From the NCBI GenBank assembly GCA_030267565.1, contig BRXU01000003.1:5245001-5309000 (forward strand): a DNA stretch of 64,000 bases, given 5' to 3'. The translations under genes and the position numbers were made by a program. Below, in pieces: positions 52,527 through 64,000 of this stretch (positions within the stretch are counted from its first letter, which is position 1; the number at the start of each line of letters is the position of its first letter). The notes beneath the pieces are model-generated. The model was not told the DNA's origin. It worked only from the letters and a program-made list of their open reading frames with translations, and did no database searches. The DNA is from Pleodorina starrii (taxonomy: Eukaryota; Chlorophyta; Chlorophyceae; Chlamydomonadales; Volvocaceae).

Positions 52527-55500
52527 ATGGGGTCGGGCGACGGTGGAGCTGCAGGCGGGCTTCCGATGGCGCCGCCCGCGGAGGCCTGGCAGCTGGCAGC
52601 TGCTGCGGCGGCTCCACAGCTTGAAGAACTCAAGCGCAGGTGCGTGTAACATCATACTCAGCTGGCCGCACTCAGAAAGTTGGTCGCGCTCCTTCCATCG
52701 CTCCGCCCCCCTTCCGTTCCCGAGGCTGTTGCTTTTGGATGGGTGCCACCACACGGGTGTTAGCACACCACAGCAACCATCACAGGGGTAGCATTATTCG
52801 CCCTGACAGGAGCACTTCCCTGCCGGCCAGCTCACGGCACACGTGGGCTGACCCCGCGGCGCGGACGACCCTTTTCCCGCCACCCCCAGCAAAACAGCCC
52901 CACAGCCAGCCCAGCCACCCCCTACCCCCACCCCAACACACACACTCTCCCTGCCCGTGTGCGCCAGCCACCAAACCTAGTCCCCGCTCCCATCGCGTCA
53001 CCCCCCTCCAGCCCAACACCCCTCCCCCTCCTCCTCCTCCCGCAGTCTCGGGCAGCCTCCCCCCCTGCACGTGCTCCGTTCCTCTCAGGCGGATGCGCTG
53101 CGTCTGGATGCGGAGTTGGGCGGCATACTGCAGGTCGGGTGGGGTGGGGTCGGGTGGGGTGGGGCCGTTTCGGGTCGGGTCGGGTCGGGCTGCAATCTTG
53201 GTCTGATTCGGGCACATGCTGCGGGCCGAGTTGGGTCGGGCCGGGTCATCCCCATCCCCCATCCTCATCCCCATCCCCATTCCCATTCCCCCTTAAACTT
53301 GGATACCCCCCTTTCCCCCCGCGGCGTGCAACACCCTCCTCATGCGAGCTGCGTGGCGGCCCCCCGCCCCCCGCCCCCCGCCCCCCGGAACCCCCTCTGG
53401 ATGACGAACTGACGATGACGATGACGGCGGATGAATACGGTGATGACGATGACGGGCGCAGGAGCAGCTGGCGCGGCTGTTCGAGCACTTCTCTCCGGTG
53501 GGAGTGGGAGGAGGCAGCGGCAGCGGGAAGGGGAAGGGGATGCCGTAGCGGCAGAGGCAGAGGCGCGGGGCCGGAGGGAAGGGGATGCCCTTAGTGCCCG
53601 ACCGTCTGTTGCCGCCTGTTACCGTACCGCCGCCGCCGCCGGGCTGTCTGTCTGGCTGTCTGGCTGCTCGGCTACGGAGCTGCCGACCCAGAGGCACCAC
53701 GGCGCTGCGGCCTATACACCCGTCAGTCTAAGACAAGTAGACAACACTTATTCCCGTGGCGGCGAGGGGGACGTCTTCCTTCACCGGCGTATCGCGCGCG
53801 GGGCCTGCTCCACTCCACCTCCTCCCCTTCCCCTTCCCCTTCCCAACCCCAACCCCACCACCATACACATACTCATACACATACTCATACACACGCCCCC
53901 CGCAGGGCACCGCCGCCCATTTGGAGCCGGAGCTTCGTGCGGTGCTGTCGCTGCTGGTGAGGGGGGGAAGCAGGGACCGACGTGGGGGGGGGGGGGGGGG
54001 AAGGCCGAGGGCTGGGGAGGCTGAGGGGGGGAGTGCTGGGGGTTTGGGGGCAATGGTTAGGGCGGCGAGGCGTGGCCGTCGGGAGGTGAGTCGTTGTCGC
54101 GGGCTCAAGAGGAAGTTCGGCACCCCTGCCCGGAGGTTACCGGTAGCCACTGCCACACGCACTGACACATGCACATACCGGTATACACACACGCGCGCTT
54201 GTCGTTCCCTGCCTCCCTCCCCTGCCTCCCTCCCTCCCCCCTCAGGTGTTCGGGCTGTCTGTTTGGTGTGGGCGAGCGACCCCCGGGTCGGAGCTGCTCA
54301 ATTTGAGATACCGCGACGAGTGGGCAGTGGCGGCGAGACCCGAGGTGGGGAAGAGGAGGGGGGGCGGACGAAGAGGACGAAGTGGGCGAAAAGACGCAGA
54401 CGGAGGGAGGGAGAGAGGGAGGGAAGAAAGGAAGAACGGAGGGAGGGAGGACGGAGGGATGGACTCGCAGGCAGCACAGGGCGGGGGGGGAGAGCCGGCC
54501 GGCGGCGTCGGCATGGGGCTATGGAGGGTTGGGAGGGTTCGGAGGGTTCGGAGGGTTGGGAGGGTTCGGAGCAGACCAGCCCGTGAGGGCCGCCGCCCCC
54601 CATCTCCGGTCCCTCGCCCTTCTCAGCCCCCACCCACCCACCCACCTCCCACCCACGCACGCTGCCCTATGTGGCTGTGCGGTCTTTCTTCTGCCAACTC
54701 CAATTCACCCGTTCCTTCCCGCCCCGTCCATCTTTTCCCCTCTCCTTCCCTCTTTTCCCCTCTCCTCCCCCTCCCCTCCCCCCTCTCCTCCCCCTCCCCT
54801 CCCCCCTCTCCTCCCCCTCCCCTCCCCCCTCTCCTCCCCCTCCCGGGCAGTTGGTGGGACCCTCCGGAGTGGGCGGCCCCGGCCTGTCCCTGCCGCAGCG
54901 CGTCGCACTGGGGCTCGGCACCGCCGTACTGCCGTACGCCTGGTCGCGGCTGTGCCGCGCGGCGCACGAGGGCGACTGGGCGGAGGCGGAGGCGCCGGGA
55001 GGCTCCAGGGGGGGCTGGTGGTGGTGGCGTTGGCGGGCAGCGGCGGCGGTGGGCATGCGCTGGTGCGAGGCGGCGGTGACGCTGGCGGCGGCCGTCAACT
55101 CCTGGGCCTTCCTGGCGCGGGGGGACTACCGGTGCGGGCGGATTGTGGCGGTGCGGGGAGGGGGGAGGGGGGGGTTGGGTGGGCGGGAGGAAGGGGGCAC
55201 TGCGCGTGCGGTTGCGCGCGTTGGACACATGTGCGTGTGTGCCCCAAAGGTACGAGCAGCATCTGGGGGAGAGCTTTACCTGACAGAAGAACTGAAGACA
55301 GAGAGAGAAATGCGCGTGCCCTTCCTGCCCCACTCCCCCCGCTCCCCCCTCTCTCCCTCCGCTCCCCTCGCGCTCCCCCCGCTCTCTCCCTTGTTGGCCC
55401 TCGCTGGGCCCTTTCGCTCTGCTCTGCTTGGGCGCAGGTCCCTGCTCGAGCGGTTGGTGGGTGCCCGGCTGGTTTGGCGGCAGGCGGCCATGTCCCGAGT

Positions 55501-55939
55501 CATCTCCTTCGAGTACCTCAACCGCCAGCTGGTGTGGCAGGAGCTTTCAGAGGCGCTGCTGCTGATGATGCCGCTGATGGATATGAACAGGTGGATACGC
55601 AGGGCCGCGATCAGGGCGTTGCCCAGGCCAGCGGCGGTCGCGACAGCGGCCGCCGCCGGCGGCGGCGTGCAGCCCTGTCCGCTGTGCGGCGCCGAGGAGC
55701 CGCTGACGGCGGTGGTGGCGCTGCCGTGTCGCCATGTATTTTGTTATTACTGCCTGGCCGCGAACACGCAGGCGGACCCGGGGTTCAGGTGTCCGGCGGA
55801 TGGGGTGCGGGTGGCGGCCATGCGGCGGCGGCGGGGAGGGGGGCGGGGGAGTGGGCGGAGGGGCGGGGGGCAGCAGCAGGGGCCGGGGGTGGCGGGAGCG
55901 GGGGCGGGAGGGGGCGAGGAGGCGGGGGCGGGGGTGTGA
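52527..55939 (+). CDS. PEX2: Peroxisome biogenesis factor 2 (RING peroxin)
   Basis: Peroxisomal membrane subunit of the PEX2-PEX10-PEX12 ubiquitin-ligase complex that recycles the PEX5 import receptor. Exons 52527-52639, 53046-53133, 53462-53497, 53906-53956, 54246-54344, 54851-55131, 55438-55939 give 389 aa with all joins in frame. Family blocks: QADALRLDAELGGILQ then EQLARLFEHFSP; TPGSELLNLRYRDEWAV; LSLPQRVALGLGTAVLPYAW; YRSLLERLVGARLVWR; and SRVISFEYLNRQLVWQELSE, the most conserved PEX2 stretch. The C-terminal RING is CPLCGAEEP, LPCRHVFCYYCLA, FRCPADG. Seven of eight zinc ligands are standard; the eighth is Asp where plant PEX2 has Cys. A Gly/Arg-rich tail of about 45 residues follows, making it longer than the roughly 333-aa Arabidopsis protein. 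Confidence 0.9.
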
Positions 55940-58900
55940 TGGCACGCGGGAAGGCGGCGGGTGTTGGCGGGCGGGGGGAGGGAAGAAGGGCGGCGGCGGC
56001 TCAGCGGGAGTTGGTGGGGAGGCTTGGTTGGATCCCTGATGCGCGCTGAGGATGGGTGGGTGGGGGTGGGGGCAGGAAGTCGTCCGCGGGCTGGGCTGGG
56101 TGGGGGGTGGGGTGGGGTGGGGGGTAGTGACCCGGTAGGTTCTGGTGTGGTGGGATGGGGTGGAACGGTGGGGTGGGGAGGAGGTGAGGTGCGGCTTCCG
56201 GGGTTAGGTCGGGGGGCGGGGCGGAGCGGGGCGGGGCGGCATTCCGAGGGGCCGCTGTGGAGAGGGTTCCAATGTGACGGCAGCGGCGGGGGATGGCTGC
56301 GGGCCACCGGGAGGAGGCGCCTGGCATCGGTGTGACGGGTTGTGTGACGGGTTGTGTGCCGGTATGTGTGCCGGTATGTATGTGTGTGTGTCTGCCGTTG
56401 TGTGGTGGCACCGTGTATTGGACCCGATGGACCGATGACCGCCCCCCCCTGGCGGTTGTGCTGTGCTGTGCTGTGTGGGTGCATGCGCACTGGCCCGCTG
56501 TGAACTGCGGTTTTAACTGTGCCGTGCTGCGCTGTATCGAGTACGGCAGGGTGGGGAATTTGTACACAAAGCACAAGCCGGAGGCCGGCGGGGCGCGTGG
56601 CCCCGCTGGCCCGCCTGCAGGTCCCTACCCCCTGGGTTCGGGTCTCTTGTCTTGTTTTGGCCCCTTTTTTTACGACTTCCGCTGGGCACGGGGGCGGGGG
56701 GTTATCCAAGGGGGGGGGGGGGTGGCAGCTGCACGCTTTTAAACCTCGCGTGGGAATCTGCGAACGTCGGTCACACAAGGGTTTTCGGCAGCTGGCGATT
56801 TTGCTTGCTTTTTTTACAGCAAAAGCGGAGAAGGAAACCACCAGAACCAACACCACGCAGACACCAATGGCAATGTCGAGCATCTCAAAACCCTCACTCC
56901 GCGCCTCCGACCTATCCGGCTACAATCCACCTCACCTCCCCGATTCCGGGTTGCGCCCCAACCCCCCCCCCCCTTGACCCCCGGCCCCTCCCCCCGTCAC
57001 TGCAGGTGTGGGTAGGACCCCCCAGCCGGCAGCCCCCCCTTCTCTCTGCTGACCTGCCTCCCTTCCTTAGCCCCGTGCGATGCGCGCATGCCCCCCTCCT
57101 CCTCTTCTCTTCCCTTCTCTTCCGTTCCACCGCTCGCGACTCCTCCTCCGCTGCTCCGAGTGCAGTGTGCGTTGCAAGGTGTACGACAAGGTACGGTTGC
57201 GTACACGGTATGGTACGAATGCAAATTTTTCTTATCTCAAGCGTCCTGACGCAGTTTGGGCATGGATGGGACAGCGAGGGGCGACGCCCAGTGCTGAGAG
57301 ACTGCCTTCCGTCGCACAGTTGACCGTTCCGTCCATAACTCACCGTCTCTGTTGATCCGCCTCCCCCAAAACTGCGTTACCCGCCCATCCCCCCTCCAAA
57401 AAAACACTCCCACCCCCGAAACCAAACCATTTAACCACCCCCCAAAAAAATCGAGAAACTCACGTGAAAAAAGCAAAACCCCGTCACGTGAGAGCAGCAG
57501 CGGGCAGCGGCCGAGGGAGGCGGATCCGTCCCAAACGAAATTAGGCTACGCGCAATAAGCAAAGAAACAGTAGTAATATTGTTAATGTGGCTGTTATTGT
57601 TGCTGTTGTTGTTATTGTTGTAATAAACGTACTTCGGTATTTTGGGCCAGCACCCCGCGCCGAGTGGGCAGTACACCAATGGCTCATCGCACCCAAAAAA
57701 AGTGAGCAGCCCGCCAACGGTGATCGGCTGGCTGGCATTGACGAGCTGATGTACGATGTACGACATCTTGCCGTACTTGTGCCGTACTGCCACGACAAGG
57801 CGGTACTGTCTAGAAGCGACACACGCGTCGCGCCGCGCAAAGGCTCTGTCCCACGCCGTCCTGTCCCGTCTGATGCACCACCACCATGCATCCCCGCCCC
57901 GACTCCAACTCATGATCCCAGGGCCTACGCTGCTTCGCCGCCCCCATCATCCCCCCTCCAACACCAACACAACGGCCCGTTGTATAAACGGAGCGGCCGC
58001 CCTCCTCTCATCCCCTTCCCTGGCAAAACCTCCCCCAAACCCAAAACCGTCCTGTCGCCCCTCCCTCCCCACCTTCAAAGTGCAAACCTGCCCACCCACC
58101 CCCCACCCCGCTGCGTGTGGAAAACACGCCTTTGCACCTTAAGCCTCCCCCTCCCCCTCCCATCGTCCTGCATCTGCTCCGCCCCATCCGTCTGATTCGC
58201 CCGGATCCTCGGGACCTGCACCCTCCCTCCGGCCCTCCGGCCTATACGTGGATGAAGGACGCCCCCGAAGAGGAAAGGGAAAAACACCGCTCGCGTGCCA
58301 CCAGACCAGCCCGCACGCACACGCACACGCGCACACACGTACACGCTCGCTCTCAACCCCCCGCATTGGCGGGCATCCCCCCGCCCCGCCCCGACCCCCC
58401 GCCCCGAGTCGGGTCGGGTCGGGTCGATTCGGCGCGACGCGGCACGACGCGGGTGCAGCCGTCTGAATCTGAATGAAATGCTGCCCAACAAAGGCAGGCC
58501 AGGGAGTGAATAAGTGATTGTGACACCTACCGTACTTCACAAACACCCACAATACCCGGCGCCGCATCTTCGTTCCCATCCGCATCAAATTACGGCACCG
58601 AGGTCAGCTCGTGTATCCTTCCGTATCCCTCACGTGAGGGTACGTGCACACCTGCAACGCAACGCACTGTAATTGCAGCCTGGCAGTTCGAGCAAAGGCT
58701 GCCTCAGTCCCTCTCTCCCTCTCTCTCACTCACTCTCTCACTCGCTCGCTCGCTCGCTCGCGCTCGCTCGCTCTCTGTGTTCTCCGAGTTGGGGGACTAA
58801 AAAGGAAAGGGAGGGTTCAAGTCGCCAACCACTACACCCGCCCCGCCCCGCCCCGCCCCGCCGCCCTCTCCTCACCCTCTTGTCCCCCCCTCTCCTCTCC

Positions 58901-59029
58901 TCTCCTCTCCTGTCCTTGCGCGGGTGCGCAAGCGCCCGGGCGCGCGTCGTTCAATAACCCCAAAGACCCCACCCCCGACTGAGCACGGCAGCGGGGGGTC
59001 GAGGGCCGGAGAGGGGCGCCCCTGCCGGG

Positions 59030-59060
<31 letters not shown>

Positions 59061-60971
59061 CAGAGCCGGCGCAGCACCGGCCGAACACACACACGAACAC
59101 ACAAGACGTGTGGCGCCCCGCGCCCTCCCTGCGCGCGATAGCAACCATCCCGCCCCCCTCCGCCCCCCTCCGCCCCCCTCCACACGGGGGGAATCTTCTC
59201 TCTCCGTCTCAGCTGTTCGCTGGCGGCCCCCGTCATGCTCTCCAGCCCCGTGCACGATTGGCATTGCTGCCGCAGCCGCCTAGGTCGGACTCACCTCGTC
59301 CTTCTCCTGCAGACGGATAGGGACTGGACGCCGTTGCGCATCGACGTTTTCACCGCTCTCAGGCTCCCGGCGATAAGCCATCCTCCCTCCCTGTAAACCC
59401 CGCCACCTCCTCTACTTCCTCCTCTTCATTCCTCGTCCTCCTCCTCCTCTTCCTCGTCCCGTTCACCGCAAATGCCGCAAACCGGTCCCCTTGCCGGAAA
59501 TAAAACCGGATGTGCGATACGAAGGCACATCTCGTACGGCGACATGTCGTACATCGGGCTCTGTCCCCTTGCATATAGTAATGTTGCACACACCGCAACT
59601 CTCTCTCTCTCTCTCCCTCTCTCGATCCCTCAAACCCCGCATATCCCACAAACCCCCAAACCCATCCCCAACCCACCCCTCGCCCCATCCCAAGCCAGAA
59701 GCGCTAGCGTACGACACGGCACGTACAAACGTACGACAAGAGTAAGTATCTGCTGGGAACATGTAACTGCCCTGCGCAGCATCGGAGCAGCCGGGGGTGC
59801 CTACCGAGGTCGGCATCGCCCCCGTTGACACCGCCAGCGGAATCACCGCAATTCCGCAAGGGAGGAAACAGGACAAGGGCGGGCAAAAAGATGCTCTGCC
59901 CTGCCTTGAGCCTCGAAATGAATCCCCCCGTCCTGGCCTGCCCCCCTCCTGATCTGCCCCCCTGCCCCTTCCTGCCCTGCCCCTCTCCTTCCTGCCCCCT
60001 TCTGCCGCATCTTGACCCGCCGCCATCGTCGCCGCTTTTGTGTCGTTGTGGTTGGTCGGGGCGGCGGCAGAGCCATACGTCCCAGGATCGAATCCAACCG
60101 ACTGCAGTGAAAAAAAACACAACAGCATGCAGCACAAGCCGTAGTGCGCCTAACAGAAACGCAAGTCGCGTCTCAAGAACAGCATCAACAAAACCAACAG
60201 TCCAAAACGCCGAACTGCTAAAGCTGTCAGGCCCGCGGCGCTGACTGTGGCTGGGGATTCCTCCCTGCCGCCCTGCCTCCATCCATCCATCCATCCATCC
60301 ATCCATCCATCCATCCATCCATCCATCCATCCATCCATCCATCCATCCATCCATCCATCCATCCATCCATCCATCCATCCACGCACCCATCCCCCCAAGC
60401 CCGCCGGCGTTGGCCGTGGCGGTAAAAGCAGTGGGCAGCGGCGGGTGGGGAGAAGTGGAGGGACGGGTGTATAGGACAACGAGCACAGCGAAGCCGGGGA
60501 GGGAGGGAGGTGGGGAGGTGGGGGGGTGGGCGCCCCCCCCCACAACCAGGTCATGCAAAACACGTCGTACTATGCGAGATGTCGCATGCGCCGTCGTACA
60601 GTAAGAATCCCAACAACAACAAGAAAAAGAGGAGGTGCTGGTGGTGGCGTGTCCTGCCGGCGCCCGCGGGTGTGCGTGTGTGTTGTATTCCTGCCCAAAG
60701 GCCCCCCAGAGAGAGAGAGAGGCGCACCTTTCTCATTGTTCCGGCTACCGCCGCCGCCACCGCCGCCACCGCCGCCGCCGCCGCCGCCACCGCCGCCACC
60801 GCCGCCGCCGCCGCTCCATCACAACGCTTCGCAGCGCTGAGACCATCCTTCCCCCGAGCCCTTCCCCCCGAGCCCGTCTCCCGGTTGAGCATCTCGCAAC
60901 CGTCCCTTCCCTGGGGAGAGCACGATGTACGGCCAGGCCACGACGACGTACAACCGTGTACGGCACTTGAT
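55940..60971. other. Region without a resolved gene
   Basis: Five kb with isolated exon-like pieces but no closed model. Minus strand: about 56960-56815 encodes ARSEGFEMLDIAIGVCVVLV, a membrane helix, between a GTAG acceptor and a GTAAAA donor; 59393-59290 has a good TTTACAG acceptor and GTGAGT donor; 57431-57913 encodes KMSYIVHQLVNAS and GGLLTFFGCDEPLVY. Plus strand: TDRDWTPLRIDVFTALRLP at 59313-59396 follows a CTCCTGCAG acceptor and ends in a stop overlapping TGTAA. An additional membrane-protein gene is possible. Microsatellites: CTCG near 58738-58772, AGGC at 59029-59060, ATCC at 60279-60380, CCGCCA near 60747-60815. Confidence 0.3.
60279..60380 (+). repeat. (ATCC)25 microsatellite
   Basis: Uninterrupted ATCC tetranucleotides over about 100 bp. 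Confidence 0.97.
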
Positions 60972-62828
60972 CTACACCCAGGCGCCCTTGATCTTTCCTC
61001 CCTTGCCTCCAAACTCCATCTCCATGCTCTCGGGCAGCGAAAGCGGCGACATGATCTCAGCCAAACCGCCGCCGCCGCCGCCGCTGTCGCCGCCAGGCGA
61101 CATCGGCCCGCCGCTGATCGTACGCCCCGCCAGGCCGCCGCCGCCGCCGCTGCCCAGAGCCGACATCCCGCTGACCGTACGACCCTCGCCTCCGCCACCG
61201 CCGCCGCCGTACTTGGCCGGCGCGTCCGAGTACATCCCCAGCGCGCTGCCGCGGCGGCCGTCGCCGCCGCTGCCGCCACCCTCGCCGCCGGCGCCGTCGA
61301 CGCCAAACATGCCGTACCCGCCCATGTCGCTCATCATGGAGCTGGCGCGACTGCGCGAGCCGCCGCCGCCGAATCCGGAGCGACTGAGTGGCGGCGGGAA
61401 GCCAGTTTCCGCCAGCTTCTCCGCCTGCGCCTCCGCCTGCGCCATCTTGGCTGCCAGCACGGGGTCCTCAGCCACCAGGGACGAGAAGCTGGCGCGACGA
61501 TTGCGTCTGGAGGGGGTTGAGGGGGTGTTGGGGGTGAGTGGGAGGTTGGGAGGTTGGGAGGTTTGGGGAAGTTGGATTCAAGCGCGGGGGGGGTGGCGGG
61601 CCGTGTATATTCATTTCCCATGTGCTGCGTAGGTGCAGAGTCGGTGCCGGAAAGCGCAATGGGGGCGCATTGCGAGAACCCCCGTGAGTCACAGTACAGC
61701 CGCAGTACAGCCGCAGTACAGCCGCAGTACTTCATCAATCTAGTTGCATCCCCCATCGTAATTCCACATCTCGCGAGCGTTCATGGCCCGAAACACGGAT
61801 CCCTCCCCGCCCGCCCCCGCCCCCCCGCCGCCGAAGCTCCCCCTCCCCCTCCCCCCCTCCCGCCCCCCTCCCACCCACCTCCTCATCGCCGGTGCCCCCA
61901 GCAGCAATCTGTACACCAGTCCCTCAATGTCCACATCCGCGGGCAGCTGACTCAGCATCTTGGCGATGCGGTTGGTCTCTCCGCGGTTTCGGCGGAGGAA
62001 GGGGCGCAGCATGAGGAACACGAAACACACCACCAGCACCCAGGACAGCACCATGGCGGCGATGTGCAGCTTGTCAACCACCTTTAGGGGGAGGGGGGGC
62101 GGAGGGGGAGGGGAAGGGAGGGGAAGGGAGAGGGAGAGGGGAAGGGAGGGAGGGAGAGGCAGCGATCATTACTTCCCGAGTAACACCGCCCGGCGCCTCT
62201 CCGGCGGTGTGCCGCTGCTAGGGGATTGGGAAGAGCGCGGCAGGACCGCGTGCCGTTGGGGGGGGTTGGGTAAAATTCAAGATACCGCAGGTTATGGGGT
62301 GCCGTGCAGCGTCAACCGCATGTCGTACACTGCCGTACACCTACCTTGTAGTAGTTGTCGACGATGGTGACTGTTTTGGAGTGAACCACCTCGAAAGCGT
62401 TCTGGAGCGGACCCTATTTTGCGAAAAAGGGGAACGGAAAGGAACATGTGCAAGTGTGTGTGTTTTGTGTGTGTGTTTTGTGTATGTGTGCATGTGTGAG
62501 GAAAGCCGGCAGTAGCGCTACAGCTCACACAGTCAACATTTGACTAACAATTTCTGCCCACACCACGCCACACACGTGCTTGCGCACATACGCACGTGCG
62601 CACGCACCTCCCCTGCTCCCTCCCTCCCTCCCTCCCCCCCCCCACACACACACACGCACACACGCGCGCACACACACATACACATACACGCACACGCACC
62701 TCCCCCACAGTCATGATGTACGCCAGTCGGGTGGAGTTGATGTTGGCAAGCTCCAGGGGCTCCGCCAACAGACCCTCCACGTCCTCCACAAGACGGTCCA
62801 CCATGTACGACAGTCCGCGGCCCGTCGC
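60972..62828 (-). CDS. TMC-like (TmcB-type) membrane protein, C-terminal part
   Basis: Four exons: 62828-62700, 62413-62345, 62081-61879, 61506-60972, in frame to the stop. First exon: GLSYMVDRLVEDVEGLLAEP and NSTRLAYIMTVGE; second: GPLQNAFEVVHSKTV; third: a membrane helix AAMVLSWVLVVCFVFLMLRP followed by FLRRNRGETNRIAKMLSQLP and ADVDIEGLVYRLL; fourth: RNRRASFSSLV, then a Gly/Ser-rich tail with SGG and SPGG repeats ending GKIKGAWV. The order extracellular segment, helix, basic-(E)TNRIA-LSQLP-VDIEGL is characteristic of the large algal TMC-like/TmcB proteins, remembered from family members and not searched. The gene must have more 5' exons, not recognisable before the (GT)n tract at 63126; they may lie past the window. 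RRAS is a possible kinase site. Confidence 0.55.
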
Positions 62829-62904
62829 CTGCCGTACGTATGAGGTGCCGTACCATCGCACAGCACACCGTATCATAACATCGCATGCGCGCAGAGTGAG
62901 TAAA

Positions 62905-62975
62905 ACGGTTCGAATCGGTTCGAATCGGTTCGAATCGGTTCGATTCGGTTCGATTCGGTTCGGTTCGGTTCGGGT
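62905..62975 (+). repeat. (GGTTCGAATC)n / (GGTTC)n microsatellite
   Basis: CGGTTCGAATCGGTTCGAAT units grade into GGTTCGGTTC. Related GGTTC tracts are at 45893-45935 and, as the complement, at 4348-4410. Confidence 0.85.
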
Positions 62976-63123
62976 CGGGCGGGGCGGGGCTGGTTTGGGA
63001 AAGGATGAGCTGGGTTGGGTAAAGGGTGTGTGAAGGTTGGGTAAAGGTTGGATCGGGTTGTGCTGTGCTGTGTTGCATTGTATTATTTTGTATTACGTGT
63101 GTCGGATGTGTCGGTGGTGTGCA

Positions 63124-63125
<2 letters not shown>

Positions 63126-63208
<83 letters not shown>
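63126..63208 (+). repeat. (GT)41 microsatellite
   Basis: Pure TG/GT dinucleotides for about 83 bp. Confidence 0.97.
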
Positions 63209-63209
<1 letters not shown>

Positions 63210-63758
63210 GTTACAGTATCTGACCGGGCCCTGACGCTGGCCAGGGGCTGCTAACCCAGCCCCGACGGAAAGACCGCCTAAGCACTCTTCCCCTTGCGGT
63301 GGGAGAAGGGCGTGAGGGGCCGCTACCCCCTCCTGCTCGACGCAGAGCTGGCTGCGTCGTATACCCCATATACGGGTGTACGGCGCAGCGGCTCCCCAAA
63401 GGCTTGAGCTCACAGCCTGCCTTATACGGCAGCTGGGCCCTTCGTCCGCACAAACAGCAGTCGCGCCGGCGCACTACGCGGCGCCCGCGCTGTCCTGCCC
63501 GCCCTGAAGTCCTTGCAGCGCCGGGGCGCCCGGCCGGCCTGCTACCGGCTGGCGGTGCTCCTCTAGGCGCGAAAACAAAGCGCTGAGAACCTGCCCCGAG
63601 CTTGGTCCGGCTCGTGGGCGGTCAGCACCAAAGGAGAACCCAAGACAGCGCGCGCCCTACCCCTGCTACTACTCCTACTACGACGGCCCCGGAGAGGCCG
63701 GGGGGTGGCCCCTAGAGGCCGAGCTCCAGAGCGCCGCTTGGCCTCGACGCGGCAGGAG
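63209..63758. mobile_element. Possible insertion within a (TG)n tract
   Basis: A 550-bp GC-rich unique segment sits between the (GT)n tract ending at 63208 and a second (GT)n tract at 63759-63779. It contains no convincing exon on either strand. Two TG tracts flanking a unique block suggest insertion into a longer microsatellite, but this could also be coincidence. Confidence 0.25.
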
Positions 63759-63959
63759 GTGTGTGTGTGTGTGTGTGTGATGTAGTGTCCCGTTATGTCA
63801 CGTCATGGCCCACCCTCTCCAGCCCCCGCCCCCTCCCCTTCCCTTCCCTTCCGTCCCCCTCCCTTCCCTCCCCCTCCCTTCCCCTCCCTTCTCTTTCCTA
63901 TCCACCCGCAACCCAACCCAACCCAGCCCAACCCAACCAGAAAAACGCAGCACAGCGCC

Positions 63960-64000
63960 ATGTATGGAGGACCGGGCCAGGGCCAGGGCCAGTGCCCCCA
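63960..64000 (+). CDS. Possible start of a Gly/Gln-rich protein, cut by window end
   Basis: ATG in a CGCC-ATG context followed by codons for MYGGPGQGQGQCP. Preceded by a C/T-rich leader (63805-63945). Only 13 codons are visible and no domain can be named, so this is tentative. Confidence 0.15.
   Translation, partial: MYGGPGQGQGQCP

Noticed and set aside
60279..60380. WMDG-repeat protein on the minus strand
   Set aside because: Translation of a pure ATCC microsatellite; no exon context.

Overview
The window reads as nuclear DNA of a volvocine/chlamydomonadalean green alga. It is very GC-rich and intron-dense. Splice sites are GTGAGT/GTGCG-type donors and CAG acceptors, microsatellites are abundant, Chlamydomonas-type telomere words (TTTTAGGG) lie inside introns, and predicted proteins are inflated with Ala/Gly/Pro/Gln runs. 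Two genes support a flagellated alga that stores starch: a TTLL9-type tubulin polyglutamylase and an ISA2-type isoamylase. No bacterial operons, CRISPR arrays or confident RNA genes were seen.

Layout: (1) 1-2838, minus: PIN-like auxin efflux carrier family membrane protein, 3' part cut by the window edge. (2) 5163-12036, minus: 1551-aa protein with an EXD1/Egalitarian-like layout, an N-terminal winged-helix-like region and a C-terminal 3'-5' exonuclease fold that has lost its catalytic acids. (3) 12644-23806, plus, divergent from (2): giant secreted hydroxyproline-rich matrix protein (model of 3221 aa) built around about 86 repeats that each carry an N-glycosylation sequon. (4) 26008-31551, plus: TTLL9 (10 exons, 445 aa). 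(5) 32744-38204, plus: R2R3-MYB factor with a 1300-aa low-complexity tail. (6) 43136-51571, minus: ISA2, the catalytically dead isoamylase subunit, with a plastid leader and an N-terminal starch-binding-like module. (7) 52527-55939, plus: PEX2, a peroxisomal RING peroxin. (8) 60972-62828, minus: 3' end of a TMC-like (TmcB-type) membrane protein. A possible next gene starts at 63960.

The genes form no single pathway; this is an ordinary collinear stretch of nuclear genome. Exon models were built by hand from splice signals and reading-frame continuity. Several closed exactly in phase over their whole length (genes 2, 3, 4, 5 and 7), which is internal support for them.

The most interesting material is non-genic or low-copy: an intron-borne repeat family found in sense orientation in introns of three unrelated genes (an introner candidate); a 113-bp structured repeat in three copies, two of them inverted around a 1.1-kb minisatellite core; the two-phase 84/81-bp coding array of gene 3; and the decayed exonuclease of gene 2.
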